Notes under the pieces: model-generated
What the model saw: only the letters and a program-made list of their open reading frames with translations
Databases searched by the model: none
Told to the model about the DNA's origin: nothing
Origin: Burkholderia sp. Bp8963
GTDB taxonomy: Bacteria; Pseudomonadota; Gammaproteobacteria; Burkholderiales; Burkholderiaceae
NCBI RefSeq assembly: GCF_003854275.1
Contig: NZ_QTQP01000025.1
Location: 52,788-116,787 of the forward strand
Length of the DNA stretch: 64,000 bases
Direction of reading: 5' to 3'
Part shown: in pieces, positions 36,656 through 44,719 of the stretch
How the letters are laid out: each line of letters opens with the position of its first letter
How positions within the stretch are numbered: position 1 is the first letter of the stretch
Translations under genes and position numbers: made by a program

Positions 36656-36741
36656 CCCACGAATGATTTCTTTAATCAGGGGAACGTGCCCTAGGAAACG
36701 TCGAAGAGGGGTCCGGCAGGCGCCGGACCGGCACCGCGAGT

Positions 36742-37296
36742 TCAGGCCGCGTTGTGGGTGCGCACCCAAGCCGCGTAGCGGTCGACGAAGCCTTGCAGGA
36801 ACTTGCGCGTATCTTCGTTGACGATCTCGCCGTGATCGTCGATACGCGTCGCGTCGTGCTTGATGAACATCTCCGGCTGGCCGAGCGTCGCGACGTCGAG
36901 ATACGCGAGCACGTTGCGCAGATGCTGCTGCGCGAGCGCTGTGCCCGTCGCGCCCGGCGACGTGCCGAGCACCGCACCGGGCTTGCGTGCCCACGAATTG
37001 GCGCCCCACGGACGCGAGCCCCAGTCGAGCGCATTCTTCAGCACGCCCGGCATCGAGCGGTTGTACTCCGGCGTGACGAACAGCAGCCCGTCGGCCGCTT
37101 CGATCGCCTGCTTGAAACGCCGCGCGACTTCCGGAAAGTCCGCATCGTAATCCTGGCTGTATAGCGGCAACTCGCCGATCTCGACGAACTCGAAAGCGAG
37201 ATCGGCCGGCGCGAGCGAGATCACTGCCTTGGCGAGTGCCCGGTTCCACGATTCGCGACGCAGGCTGCCGACGATGACCGCAATACGATGAGCCAT
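36742..37296 (-). CDS. NADPH-dependent FMN reductase family protein
   Basis: A 184-residue flavodoxin-fold reductase. The FMN phosphate loop is VGSLRRESWNRALAK at residues 9-23, and TPEYNRSMPGVLKNALDWGSR is the family hallmark that contacts the isoalloxazine ring. Relatives reduce quinones, chromate or azo compounds with NAD(P)H. The gene stands alone; a ribosome-binding AAGGAG lies just upstream of ATG 37296. Confidence 0.87.
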   Translation of the reverse strand: MAHRIAVIVGSLRRESWNRALAKAVISLAPADLAFEFVEIGELPLYSQDYDADFPEVARRFKQAIEAADGLLFVTPEYNRSMPGVLKNALDWGSRPWGANSWARKPGAVLGTSPGATGTALAQQHLRNVLAYLDVATLGQPEMFIKHDATRIDDHGEIVNEDTRKFLQGFVDRYAAWVRTHNAA

Positions 37297-37647
37297 GACT
37301 TTCTCCTTCCGGTGGGTGAGGAATCGAATCGATTACATCTGGATAGGCGGCAAAGGTCTGTTTATAGGCAGGCCAGCCCGCGAGCCGCCCCACGGGGCGA
37401 TCCGGCGGACTTTCCACAAGGTTTTCCACAGAAACTGTGGATAACTTTGCCGGAATGTGACGCTGTGACAAACGACGTATTGCTGTTGGATAACTGTGCA
37501 CAGCGCAAACCTGTGGGCAAGCATAGCGCAGCCTGGCGGCGGTGATTGCGAAAGCCGCGACGGAACATGCGTTGCGAGCCCGCCCGTGGGCCAGTAAGCT
37601 GCTCGCACCGTGCGACGCGCGCGGATTCCTTCGAGAGAATGCCATTG
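37297..37647. promoter_or_regulatory. Gap with a DnaA-box cluster
   Basis: Within this 351-base gap, 37436-37444 reads TGTGGATAA, an exact DnaA box on the minus strand (TTATCCACA). Nearby are TTTTCCACA at 37422-37430 and CTTTCCACA at 37409-37417, one or two mismatches away, and further TGTGGATAAC-like pieces to about 37520. The cluster is 1.6 kb from the first parS and may contribute to origin function, or may regulate the flanking genes. Confidence 0.6.
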
Positions 37648-38244
37648 ATGCCGTCCGCGTACGACAATCCCGCCTATCTCGCGCAATTGCGGCGCGACCT
37701 GCTGCGTTTTGCGCGCCTGCAGCTGCGCGATGCGGATGCGGCCGAGGACGCTGTGCAGGAAGCACTGGCCGCCGCGTGGACGCGCGAGTGCGACTTCGCG
37801 GGCCTGTCCGCGCACAAGACCTGGGTGTTCGGCATCCTGCGCAACAAGCTGATCGACGTGCTGCGCGCGCGGCAGCGGATGGTGAGCCTGTCCGCGCTCG
37901 ACGCCGAACTCGACGGCGAATCGGTCCTCGACCGCGAACTCTTCAAGAGCAACGGTCACTGGAGCGCGCACGCGAAACCGCGCCCGTGGCCGCAACCGGA
38001 AACGCTGCTGCAGCAACAGCAGTTCTGGATGCTGTTCGAGGCATGCCTGAACCATCTTCCGGAACAGATCGGACGCGTGTTCATGATGCGCGAGTTCCTC
38101 GATTTCGAGATCGCCGACATCTGTACCGAGCTGACGTTGACGACGAACCACTGCAGCGTGCTGCTGTACCGCGCGCGTACGCGCCTGCGCACCTGCCTGA
38201 GCGAGAAGGGGCTGACGACCGAAGATGCTACTGGGGAAATGTAA
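37648..38244 (+). CDS. ECF-type RNA polymerase sigma factor
   Basis: A 198-residue sigma-70 factor of the extracytoplasmic-function class. Region 2 spans LRFARLQLRDADAAEDAVQEA and TWVFGILRNKLIDVLR; region 4 is CLNHLPEQIGRVFMMREFLD through LTTNHCSVLLYRARTRLR. It directs polymerase to a stress regulon. The start at 37648 has GAGAGA nine bases upstream; ATG 37639 is in frame. Its stop overlaps the start of a zinc-finger protein gene by 20 bases, the usual arrangement with an anti-sigma factor. Confidence 0.86.
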   Translation: MPSAYDNPAYLAQLRRDLLRFARLQLRDADAAEDAVQEALAAAWTRECDFAGLSAHKTWVFGILRNKLIDVLRARQRMVSLSALDAELDGESVLDRELFKSNGHWSAHAKPRPWPQPETLLQQQQFWMLFEACLNHLPEQIGRVFMMREFLDFEIADICTELTLTTNHCSVLLYRARTRLRTCLSEKGLTTEDATGEM

Positions 38245-38428
38245 GGACGTGACGCGCCTGCTGTCGGATGCGCTCGACCGGCATCTGACGGCACACGAGC
38301 GTGTACAGGTGCGCGTGCACCTGCCGGCTTGCAGCGGTTGCCGGCAGTATCGCCGGCAGATCGCGTTGCTGCGTGCGGCCGCGAGAACTGCCACCGGCCG
38401 TGACGGCGGCGGCGCGGGAGAGACGTGA
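38225..38428 (+). CDS. Small zinc-finger anti-sigma factor
   Basis: A 67-residue protein with the ZAS-type zinc motif H-x3-C-x2-C (HLPACSGC) preceded by a helix with CKDVTRLLSDALDRHL. It has no membrane segment, so it is a soluble anti-sigma, as in redox-responsive sigma systems. The 20-base overlap with the sigma gene implies matched synthesis of the pair. Release of zinc on oxidation could free the sigma factor; that is an inference from the family. Confidence 0.78.
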   Translation: MLLGKCKDVTRLLSDALDRHLTAHERVQVRVHLPACSGCRQYRRQIALLRAAARTATGRDGGGAGET

Positions 38429-38502
38429 CGGCGCGGCGTTCGGGGATCATCCGGCGCGCATGCGCCGGATTCCTGCAATAAGAAAAATTCGAGTAATTAG
38501 AA

Positions 38503-38862
38503 TTATTCGAACAATTCACGCACCGATTCCGGCGGTCGCCCGATAGCCGCTTTGCCTTTGTACACGACGATGGGTCGCTGCAGCAGGATCGGGTGCGCGG
38601 CAATCGCCTCGTACGCCTGCGCGTCGGTCAGATCCGCGCGGGCCAGATCGAGTGTCTTGTACAGCTCTTCATTGTCACGGAGCATGTCGCGCACCGGACG
38701 CCCGAGCTGACGATGCAGCGCTTCCAGCTCCTGGACCGTCGGCGGCGTCTTCAGATACTCGACGACCGCGACGGGCGCGCCGCTCGGATTCAGCGACTCG
38801 ACAAGCGCCAGCGTTTCGCGCGATTTCGAGCATCGGGGGTTGTGGTAGATCGTGATCATCAT
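38503..38862 (-). CDS. ArsC-family (glutaredoxin-type) arsenate reductase
   Basis: A 119-residue ArsC/Spx-fold protein with the active-site Cys11 in YHNPRCSKSRETLAL and the C-terminal LLQRPIVVYKGKAAIGRPPE, which includes the conserved Arg of the ArsC active site. It should reduce arsenate to arsenite with glutathione and glutaredoxin. No other arsenic genes are nearby, so a general redox role is possible. Either of two adjacent ATG codons (38862 or 38859) may be used. Confidence 0.85.
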   Translation of the reverse strand: MMITIYHNPRCSKSRETLALVESLNPSGAPVAVVEYLKTPPTVQELEALHRQLGRPVRDMLRDNEELYKTLDLARADLTDAQAYEAIAAHPILLQRPIVVYKGKAAIGRPPESVRELFE

Positions 38863-39034
38863 TCGGGACTGGATTGTGGATCCCGTATTGTAGCCAGTCC
38901 GGGCGCACGCTCGAATGGGTGTACTGGCGGGAACTGCTGCGTGCCGAACAGGGGCATGCGTTGTGCCGTGAGTTCGTAGCGCCGGCTGGCAGCAAGAATG
39001 GCGGCGGCGAATCGTTGAACGGTGGTCGGCATCG

Positions 39035-39050
39035 GTTTATGCGCATAAAC
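39035..39050. other. parS site 1
   Basis: GTTTATGCGCATAAAC, a perfect 16-base palindrome, extended here to 22 bases (39032-39053) by TCG/CGA flanks. It matches the chromosome-2 parS form reported for B. cenocepacia and would bind the ParB encoded at 40377. Confidence 0.9.
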
Positions 39051-39218
39051 CGACCGATGCAGGTTGAAGTCTGAGCGCCGTCGATGGCTCACGGACGGAT
39101 GCGATCCCTGGCATCCCGACCGGGGGAGGGTGCCCAGCGACCAGCGACCGCAATGCTCCCGTTCTTTAGCGTGTTCGATTGCGATGCAACGGTGCGCCTT
39201 CGGATCGTGACGCGCCTG

Positions 39219-39234
39219 GTTTATGCGCATAAAT
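39219..39234. other. parS site 2
   Basis: GTTTATGCGCATAAAT, one base off the perfect palindrome; flanking GCCTG/CAGGC extends the symmetry to 26 bases (39214-39239). Confidence 0.88.
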
Positions 39235-39354
39235 CAGGCGCGGCGATACCAGACCGCACTCACGACAGCCCAAGCGAATTTGTCGTCGGCTCAGCGCACC
39301 TCTCCTCCGGTTTTCCTACGGCATTTCCGGGAGCCGCTCGCTGGCTCCGAGTCG

Positions 39355-39370
39355 GTTTATGCGCATAAAC
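39355..39370. other. parS site 3
   Basis: Perfect GTTTATGCGCATAAAC palindrome. Confidence 0.9.
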
Positions 39371-39574
39371 CGGACTGCATTTTGCCGCTTGCCGTCGCTC
39401 CCGACATTTCGACGACTGGGCTTGGGCTCGTGAGAACGAGTGTCCAGAGAATGACTCAATCCCGCACGTCTCGGCGTGCGTGTCACGTGTGCCGACGGAC
39501 CGCACGCAAAGACGTTCTGCGCGGATACCCGAACTGGTCGCTCACCGCACGAGGACGCTACCGCTACCACACTG

Positions 39575-39590
39575 GTTTATGCGCATAAAC
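39575..39590. other. parS site 4
   Basis: Perfect GTTTATGCGCATAAAC palindrome, 46 bases before the parA promoter -35 box. ParB bound here could affect parA transcription. Confidence 0.9.
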
Positions 39591-39635
39591 GACTCGTCCG
39601 ATTGGCCAATGCGTAGTTGATGAACAACAATTTCA

Positions 39636-39663
39636 TTGAATTATGAATATCGTCCTGTAGAAT
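39636..39663 (+). promoter_or_regulatory. parA promoter
   Basis: TTGAAT (39636-39641) and TAGAAT (39658-39663) with a 16-base spacer form a good sigma-70 promoter in an AT-rich stretch 28 bases before the parA start. The palindrome ATTGGCCAAT (39601-39610) lies just upstream and may be an operator. Confidence 0.6.
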
Positions 39664-39690
39664 TCCATCGACCAAAAACAGGAGTGAAAA

Positions 39691-40353
39691 TTGGCCGCGG
39701 AAATCATAGCTGTCACTCAACAAAAAGGCGGCGTCGGTAAGAGCACGATCGCCATGCACCTCGGCGCCGCATTCCATGAGAAAGGGAAGCGCGTCCTCGT
39801 CGTCGACGCGGACGGTCAAAACACACTGGTTCACTGGTCGAGCGCATCGGGCGACAGCGACACCGGCATCCCTTTCCCGGTAGTCAATCTTGCGGAAGCC
39901 GGCAGCCAGATCCACCGCGAGATCAAGAAGTTCATCAACGACTACGACATCATCGTGGTGGATTGCCCGCCGTCGATCACGGAGAAAGTGTCCGGCGTCG
40001 TTCTGCTGGCGGCATCGATCGCCGTCATCCCGACTTCCTCGTCACCGGCCGATTACTGGTCGAGTGTCGGGCTGGTCAAGCTCATCCAGCAGGCGCAAGT
40101 GATGAACGAAGACCTGCGTGCGGTATTCCTGCTGAACAAGACCGAAGAGAAGCGCATGCTGACCCGCGAATTGAAGCGGGCGCTCGAAGAGCTCGGCTTC
40201 CCGCTGCTCAGAACGCAGATCCCGACGCGGGAAGCGTACAAGCAGGCAATGGCGCTCGGTCAAACCGTCCTGCAGATGAACGATCGCGGCGCCAGGCTCG
40301 CGGCTGCCGAAATTCGTGCATGCGCCGACGAGATCGTCGCGATGCTGCCCTGA
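39691..40353 (+). CDS. parA: Chromosome-partition ATPase ParA
   Basis: A 220-residue ParA/MinD-type ATPase with the deviant Walker A QQKGGVGKST at residues 10-19, the switch segment DADGQNTLVHW, and Walker B IIVVDCPPS. It lacks the N-terminal DNA-binding domain of large plasmid ParA proteins, so it is the small type. It moves ParB-bound parS DNA during segregation of this replicon. Initiation is at TTG 39691, with GGAG six bases upstream; no ATG fits. A parS site separates it from parB. Confidence 0.93.
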   Translation: MAAEIIAVTQQKGGVGKSTIAMHLGAAFHEKGKRVLVVDADGQNTLVHWSSASGDSDTGIPFPVVNLAEAGSQIHREIKKFINDYDIIVVDCPPSITEKVSGVVLLAASIAVIPTSSSPADYWSSVGLVKLIQQAQVMNEDLRAVFLLNKTEEKRMLTRELKRALEELGFPLLRTQIPTREAYKQAMALGQTVLQMNDRGARLAAAEIRACADEIVAMLP

Positions 40354-40369
40354 CTTTATGCGCATAAAG
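40354..40369. other. parS site 5, overlapping the parB ribosome-binding region
   Basis: CTTTATGCGCATAAAG, a perfect palindrome with the outer base pair changed. It begins directly after the parA stop, and its last bases AAAG run into AAAGGAG, the ribosome-binding site for parB (ATG 40377). Confidence 0.85.
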
Positions 40370-40376
40370 GAGTCGC

Positions 40377-41441
40377 ATGAAACCCTCCCAATTTGCCAAA
40401 GGATTCCAAGCGCGCCCGGATACGACGACGAGTGAAAAGCGCACTGCCCTCGATCGACTCAACGCGATCGACGGACTCGTCAAGCCGGAAACGTCCGCTC
40501 CCGCCGCTGCGAAAGCGGCCAGGAAAGACATCGCGCCGTCTCCCGTTATCCCGGACATCGTCGCCGACGTGTCGACCGATGAGTCCGCGCAGTATCGCGC
40601 GTGGCGCCTCGAGAACCGCTACGCACCCGGGCAAGTGATCGAGCTTTCGCTGAAAGCGATCAAGCACAGCCCGTTCAACCCGCGACACTTCTATCTGAAA
40701 TCGTCGATCGCAGAACTCGCGGTCAACCTCGCGAAGCAAGGGCAGCAGCAGGCGATTCACGTGATCCCCGATTACGACAACCCGGGCACGTACTTCGTCA
40801 GCGACGGTGGACGCCGCGTGCGCGCACTGAAGGAAGCGAACAAGGAAACCGTCAAGGCAATCGTGATCGATCTGCCGATCGGCCTCGAGAGCTACAAACT
40901 CGGGTATGACCTGAACGTTCAGCGCGATTCGCAAACCGTATTCGACAACGCCGTCGTATGGCGGCGCTTCCTCGACGACAAGCATTTCCAGAGCCAGAAG
41001 GAGTTGGCCGAGCATCTCGGTCTCGACGAGTCGACGGTCGCTGTCGCACTGTCGATCGGCAAGCTGCCGGAAACGGTCATGCAGGAAATGGTCGCCCGCC
41101 CCGATCGCTTCGGTTCCAACATGGCGTATCAGGTTGGCCGCTATCACAGCGCGCGCGGCACGGATGCGACGCTTCGCCTGATCAACAAGATCGTGTCCGA
41201 CGACCTGAGCACGCGCCAGGTGTCCGACATCGTGAAGGGTCGCGCGGCCGCGCAAGAAACGCCGAAGCCGGCCAGCCGCCAGCGCTACGCGCAACGGCTC
41301 GAGATCAAGCTCGGCGGCGTATCGGTCGGTGATCTGAAGTCGTATGGGGACGATCGCATCGAATTGCGCCTGCGCGGATTGTCGAAAGACAAGCGCGACG
41401 CGATTCTCGAGCAGCTCGAGCGAATGTTGTTGTCGAAGTGA
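40377..41441 (+). CDS. parB: Chromosome-partition protein ParB
   Basis: A 354-residue ParB. The N-terminal CTPase domain (about 75-170) has HSPFNPRHFYLKSSIAELA, the helical segment VNLAKQGQQQAIHVIP and SDGGRRVRALKEAN, the counterpart of the GERR nucleotide motif. The central helix-turn-helix is SQKELAEHLGLDESTVAVAL. A C-terminal dimerisation helix ends with RDAILEQLERMLLSK. It recognises the parS palindromes around it. It is co-transcribed with parA and translated from AAAGGAG, which merges with parS 5. Confidence 0.93.
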   Translation: MKPSQFAKGFQARPDTTTSEKRTALDRLNAIDGLVKPETSAPAAAKAARKDIAPSPVIPDIVADVSTDESAQYRAWRLENRYAPGQVIELSLKAIKHSPFNPRHFYLKSSIAELAVNLAKQGQQQAIHVIPDYDNPGTYFVSDGGRRVRALKEANKETVKAIVIDLPIGLESYKLGYDLNVQRDSQTVFDNAVVWRRFLDDKHFQSQKELAEHLGLDESTVAVALSIGKLPETVMQEMVARPDRFGSNMAYQVGRYHSARGTDATLRLINKIVSDDLSTRQVSDIVKGRAAAQETPKPASRQRYAQRLEIKLGGVSVGDLKSYGDDRIELRLRGLSKDKRDAILEQLERMLLSK

Positions 41442-41496
41442 TCAGAGGCGGCCGGCGCCGGGCGATGCCGGGGCCGCCGCAGGCAGGACAGGCGGC

Positions 41497-42861
41497 TCAG
41501 GCCGCCCGCGATTGATTCAGCGTAAAGGAGAGCAGATCGCCGTCGGTCGGCTCGCCCCAGGTCTTCTGGGCCAACCAGTCGAAGAAGGCCGTCTCGGCCA
41601 GTTTGGAGTCGAGGCCGCGCTTGCGCCAGTCCTCGCGCAGATGCGAGCCCAACGTCGGCAGCGCTTCCGACTCGAACGACTCGCGCGCCACTTCGCGTTC
41701 CACCTCACCCTGCTCGTCGTACAGTGCCTTGGCTTCCTTGCGACGGTAGGCCGTGTATTCGCTCAACAGACGCGCCTTCAGATCGTCCGGCTGGGCCGCT
41801 GCAGCCTTGCCGGACGGTGCACCGGCAGGCAGGGCGTCGACGGCCTCTACAGGCGGCGCATAGCCCTTCTTCAGCGCATCCTTGAACAGGGCCGCGGCGC
41901 TGCGCACCGGCGGCAACGACGTGCTGCGCATCCGCTGCTCGGTCATCTGCAGCGCGGCACGGATCCGGTTCTCCTCGCTGTCCGCGTACAGCGTCTGCGC
42001 TTCCTTCAGCGGGATACCGAGCTTCACCATCCGGTCGACCAGCGTGCTGTCGAACACGTTCGGATGTTCGTCGAGTGCCAGCATCGGCTGCTTGCGCTCG
42101 GTAACACGGAACTGGATCTCGGCCACCCGCCGCCCTTCGCGATGCTCGATCAGCTCGACGAAGATGTTGGTGACCGCGTTGACCTCGGCGATCGCCGGAC
42201 GCAGATAGTCCCGCTTGAAGTACTTGTATTCGCGTTTCGCCTCGTCGCCAGCCTCGGTGTCAGGCGTACCGGACAGGATCGGCCGCCACCATTCCCATGG
42301 CTCGCGCATCGTCAGATGGCTCGGGTTCGTCAGGTAGCGCACGCAGATCTCGTACAGCGCGAGACCGGCACTGCTGCGCAGCTGGCTCTGGAACTGAAGG
42401 CTCAGGCGCGCATACTGGACCGGATCGAGCAGCTTCTTCTTGATCTTCGGCGCGAACGAAAATTCGACCCACACGCGGCGCGTTGCCGGGTCTTCGAGAA
42501 TTTCCGCGTCCGCGATCAGCGTCGAGATCCCCCACTTGCGGCCAGGCTTCTGGCTCGACGTGCCCGTGCTCCATTCAACCTGCACCGACACCATCCGGCG
42601 CAGGTGTTCCTTCACCAGCGCGGTGTCGTTCGAGTCGAATGCGGAGTTGGCGACGATGTCCGACAACAGCGCGCGATAGGTATCGCCCGAATCGTCGGCC
42701 TGCTGCGCCACGGCCAACAGGACATTGAACAGCTTGCGAGTCAGGAGCGTGATCTTGCCGCTTTTCGGCTGAATTGCGATCGCCTCGACGGCCTTACGCA
42801 ATTCGGCTGAACTGGCACTCACCACATCCACATCGGTTTTTTTGGCGCGCTTCGTGGCCAT
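41497..42861 (-). CDS. Replication initiation protein (Rep_3 / RepB family) of the second chromosome
   Basis: A 454-residue plasmid-type initiator. Two winged-helix domains of the Rep_3 fold occupy about residues 35-265 (SGKITLLTRKLFNVLLAVAQ, AGLALYEICVRYLTNPSH, EYKYFKRDYLRPAIAEVNAV). The C-terminal third is a long charged extension not found in small-plasmid Reps. It should bind the iterons that start 120 bases upstream of its own start, opening the origin and probably repressing its own promoter. It is encoded opposite to parAB, convergent with parB (55 bases apart). Start ATG 42861. Confidence 0.88.
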   Translation of the reverse strand: MATKRAKKTDVDVVSASSAELRKAVEAIAIQPKSGKITLLTRKLFNVLLAVAQQADDSGDTYRALLSDIVANSAFDSNDTALVKEHLRRMVSVQVEWSTGTSSQKPGRKWGISTLIADAEILEDPATRRVWVEFSFAPKIKKKLLDPVQYARLSLQFQSQLRSSAGLALYEICVRYLTNPSHLTMREPWEWWRPILSGTPDTEAGDEAKREYKYFKRDYLRPAIAEVNAVTNIFVELIEHREGRRVAEIQFRVTERKQPMLALDEHPNVFDSTLVDRMVKLGIPLKEAQTLYADSEENRIRAALQMTEQRMRSTSLPPVRSAAALFKDALKKGYAPPVEAVDALPAGAPSGKAAAAQPDDLKARLLSEYTAYRRKEAKALYDEQGEVEREVARESFESEALPTLGSHLREDWRKRGLDSKLAETAFFDWLAQKTWGEPTDGDLLSFTLNQSRAA

Positions 42862-42981
42862 GCTTCGGGTCGGAGGAGAAGTTTCCCGGAAGGATAGCGT
42901 CTGTGGTGAAGCTCGTCCAGAACGACATACTCACCATATCCGGTGAAGCGCGCTTGCGAAACGGCGCTCACCCCAACCGGC

Positions 42982-44328
42982 TCCCGCAAAGGCTCACCGG
43001 TCTAGAATCACTGTGTTTCGGACTCACCTTTACGCGTCGGGGCAGACGCGGATTCACAGTTTTTTGCCTGTGCCGAACACGTGCGCGATGCACTCCCGTA
43101 TCGGCTCACCTTTCATGATGTCGCAATTTTACGACTGGCTTTATGCGGTGCCCGCACAGTATCCACACTGCACCTAACTGATCACTGTGACCGCCGGCGC
43201 GGCCGCCTGTATGCATGTACAGGCGGTTCACGACGGGGCATCGCCAGGCGGCCCTGGTATCCCGAAAAGGCGCGGACGTGGCAACCCGAACGGCTCGATC
43301 CGTTGCGCCAAGCGTACGGTTTGACGCGTCCCGGCCGACGCTTCGGCAGCCGGGGCGCGCATTGTACAGTGCCCAATCACCAAAGGCTCCCGAAAAATCT
43401 CACCTCACGACCACACAGGCCGGACATTCGATTGCCGCCGGATCCCCGACACAGGCGGGATCGCCTAACTGTGGCTCCTGTATTTCCTCACCTTATCGAC
43501 AAAAAGCGCTGTGAAAACCGCAGCCAGCAAGACTCCCGAAAAGTCTCACCGTAACCTCCGCGGTTTCAAAAATCCCAATGTCCTCCGATACTTATGTGCA
43601 ATTGTCGAATGCGCAGGCCAGCACAGCGATCTCCCGAATAGCCTCACCTTTCCCGGGCAGTCATTCGTACGACGACAACGTGTCGGCTCCCGAAAAGCTT
43701 CACCTTTGCCGAAAAAGCGCTCGCCAAAACAGCCTCACCATGTAGCTCTGGCGGCCTTTTCCACGGAAGTAACCACCCACATCTCCCGAAAAGCCTCACC
43801 TTTGACCATTTCTCGAGCAAATAGCGTTCCCGAAAAAGCTCACCTTTGGACTGTGCATATCGATCTCGAGCCGGGTCCTGAAAACGCTCACCTTATGCAG
43901 CGTGGACCAGGAAAACCCGGATTTCGCCCCCGAAAAGTCTCACCTTTACGGTTCCACCGGCCCACAGACGGCCTTTTGCTGTGCAAAATCACGTTCGCCT
44001 CCCGCAAATCCTCACATCAAATCGGCCGCGAATCCCGTGAAATCTCACCTTTCGCCCGAATTGCCTAAAAGAAGGGCAGAAACGGCGGTAAACGAAGGTC
44101 CTGAAAAGCCTCACCTATGTCTGCACAGGCAGAAAACTGTACGCTCAGACACAGCGGGCGTTTCGCGGCTGTGCCGTCCCGAAAACGCTCACCTGTGGAA
44201 AATCCGTTGATTTGCTGTGCTCCTGAATCCGCTCACGACCTTTCCCGCAACGGCTCACGCAGCTCCCCGAACCCCATCACGTCGGCTCCCGCAGAAGATC
44301 ACCTTGATTCCCGTAAAGCTTCACCTTG
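42982..44328 (+). repeat. Origin iteron array, about 20 direct copies
   Basis: About 20 repeats with consensus TCCCGAAAAGCCTCACCTTT lie in one orientation. Best copies start at 43534, 43632, 43688, 43784, 43828, 43928, 44099 and 44177; degenerate ones at 42982, 43094, 43388, 43477, 43876, 44000, 44033, 44221, 44243, 44287 and 44309. The TCCCG and CTCACC blocks are always about one helical turn apart, while distances between copies vary from about 22 to several hundred bases. This is the expected initiator-binding array of an iteron-controlled origin. The segment is AT-richer than the rest of the window and carries no trusted gene. Confidence 0.92.
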
Positions 44329-44357
44329 TCGGCCGGAAACCCTTGCTACGTAAGGCT

Positions 44358-44444
44358 GTGCCGTGGCGTTAACGTTTTTAACTAAGGGTTCAAAGGTGTT
44401 TACTTCTAATACTCTCAACACGTCCCCCCGACGAGTTTTCCACA
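44358..44444. other. AT-rich segment with a DnaA-like box, candidate unwinding element
   Basis: Directly after the last iteron, about 44364-44416 is dominated by A and T (TTAACGTTTTTAACTAAGGG and following). TTTTCCACA at 44436-44444 is one mismatch from a DnaA box; a second such box is at 44194-44202 on the other strand. Together with the iterons this is the likeliest melting site of the origin. Confidence 0.5.
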
Positions 44445-44719
44445 GATACCCCAACCCCAACACCCAGCGTCCTGCCCACAGTGCATCCTGTGAAACAACC
44501 CTGTTTTTTCGTGGACTGACGAAAAACGCCGCGAATACAATCGCTTAGGGTCGTTTCTTCGCTTTGTTTCACGGAATCTGTCGCTGTGATTGACGACAAG
44601 CGCTCACAGCAACGCTTCCTGTGCACAGCGACGCAAAATTACAACGTCTGGCAGAAAAAGGTATTGAAAAATACGTATTTCGTTATGATCGCGACATTCG
44701 AATCTCAGTGAGCTACGTC

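Larger units (their letters stand above)
38863..39634. other. Centromere-like parS region upstream of parA
   Basis: This gene-free segment separates arsC from parA. It holds four parS palindromes at 39035, 39219, 39355 and 39575 (spacings 184, 136 and 220 bases). Short open frames cross it in several phases but lack codon bias and cross the palindromes, so I call no gene. Confidence 0.8.

Noticed and set aside
39084..39588. Small open frames on both strands between the parS sites
   Set aside because: They overlap each other and cross parS palindromes, and their codon usage does not match neighbouring genes.
43138..43148. CTTTATGCGG within the origin as a parS site
   Set aside because: Only the left half of the palindrome is present.
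42982..44328. Repeat array as a possible CRISPR
   Set aside because: Copies are about 20 bases, degenerate, with spacers from about 2 to several hundred bases, no cas genes nearby, and an initiator gene adjacent. It is an iteron array.
43081..44353. Several overlapping open frames inside the iteron array
   Set aside because: They translate the repeats (recurrent PEKSHL or RKASP strings), so they are by-products of the array.
44621..44719. N-terminal extension of the KfrA-like protein from GTG 44621
   Set aside because: The extension lies in AT-rich promoter-like DNA and precedes the recognisable domain; not excluded, but less likely than ATG 44720.
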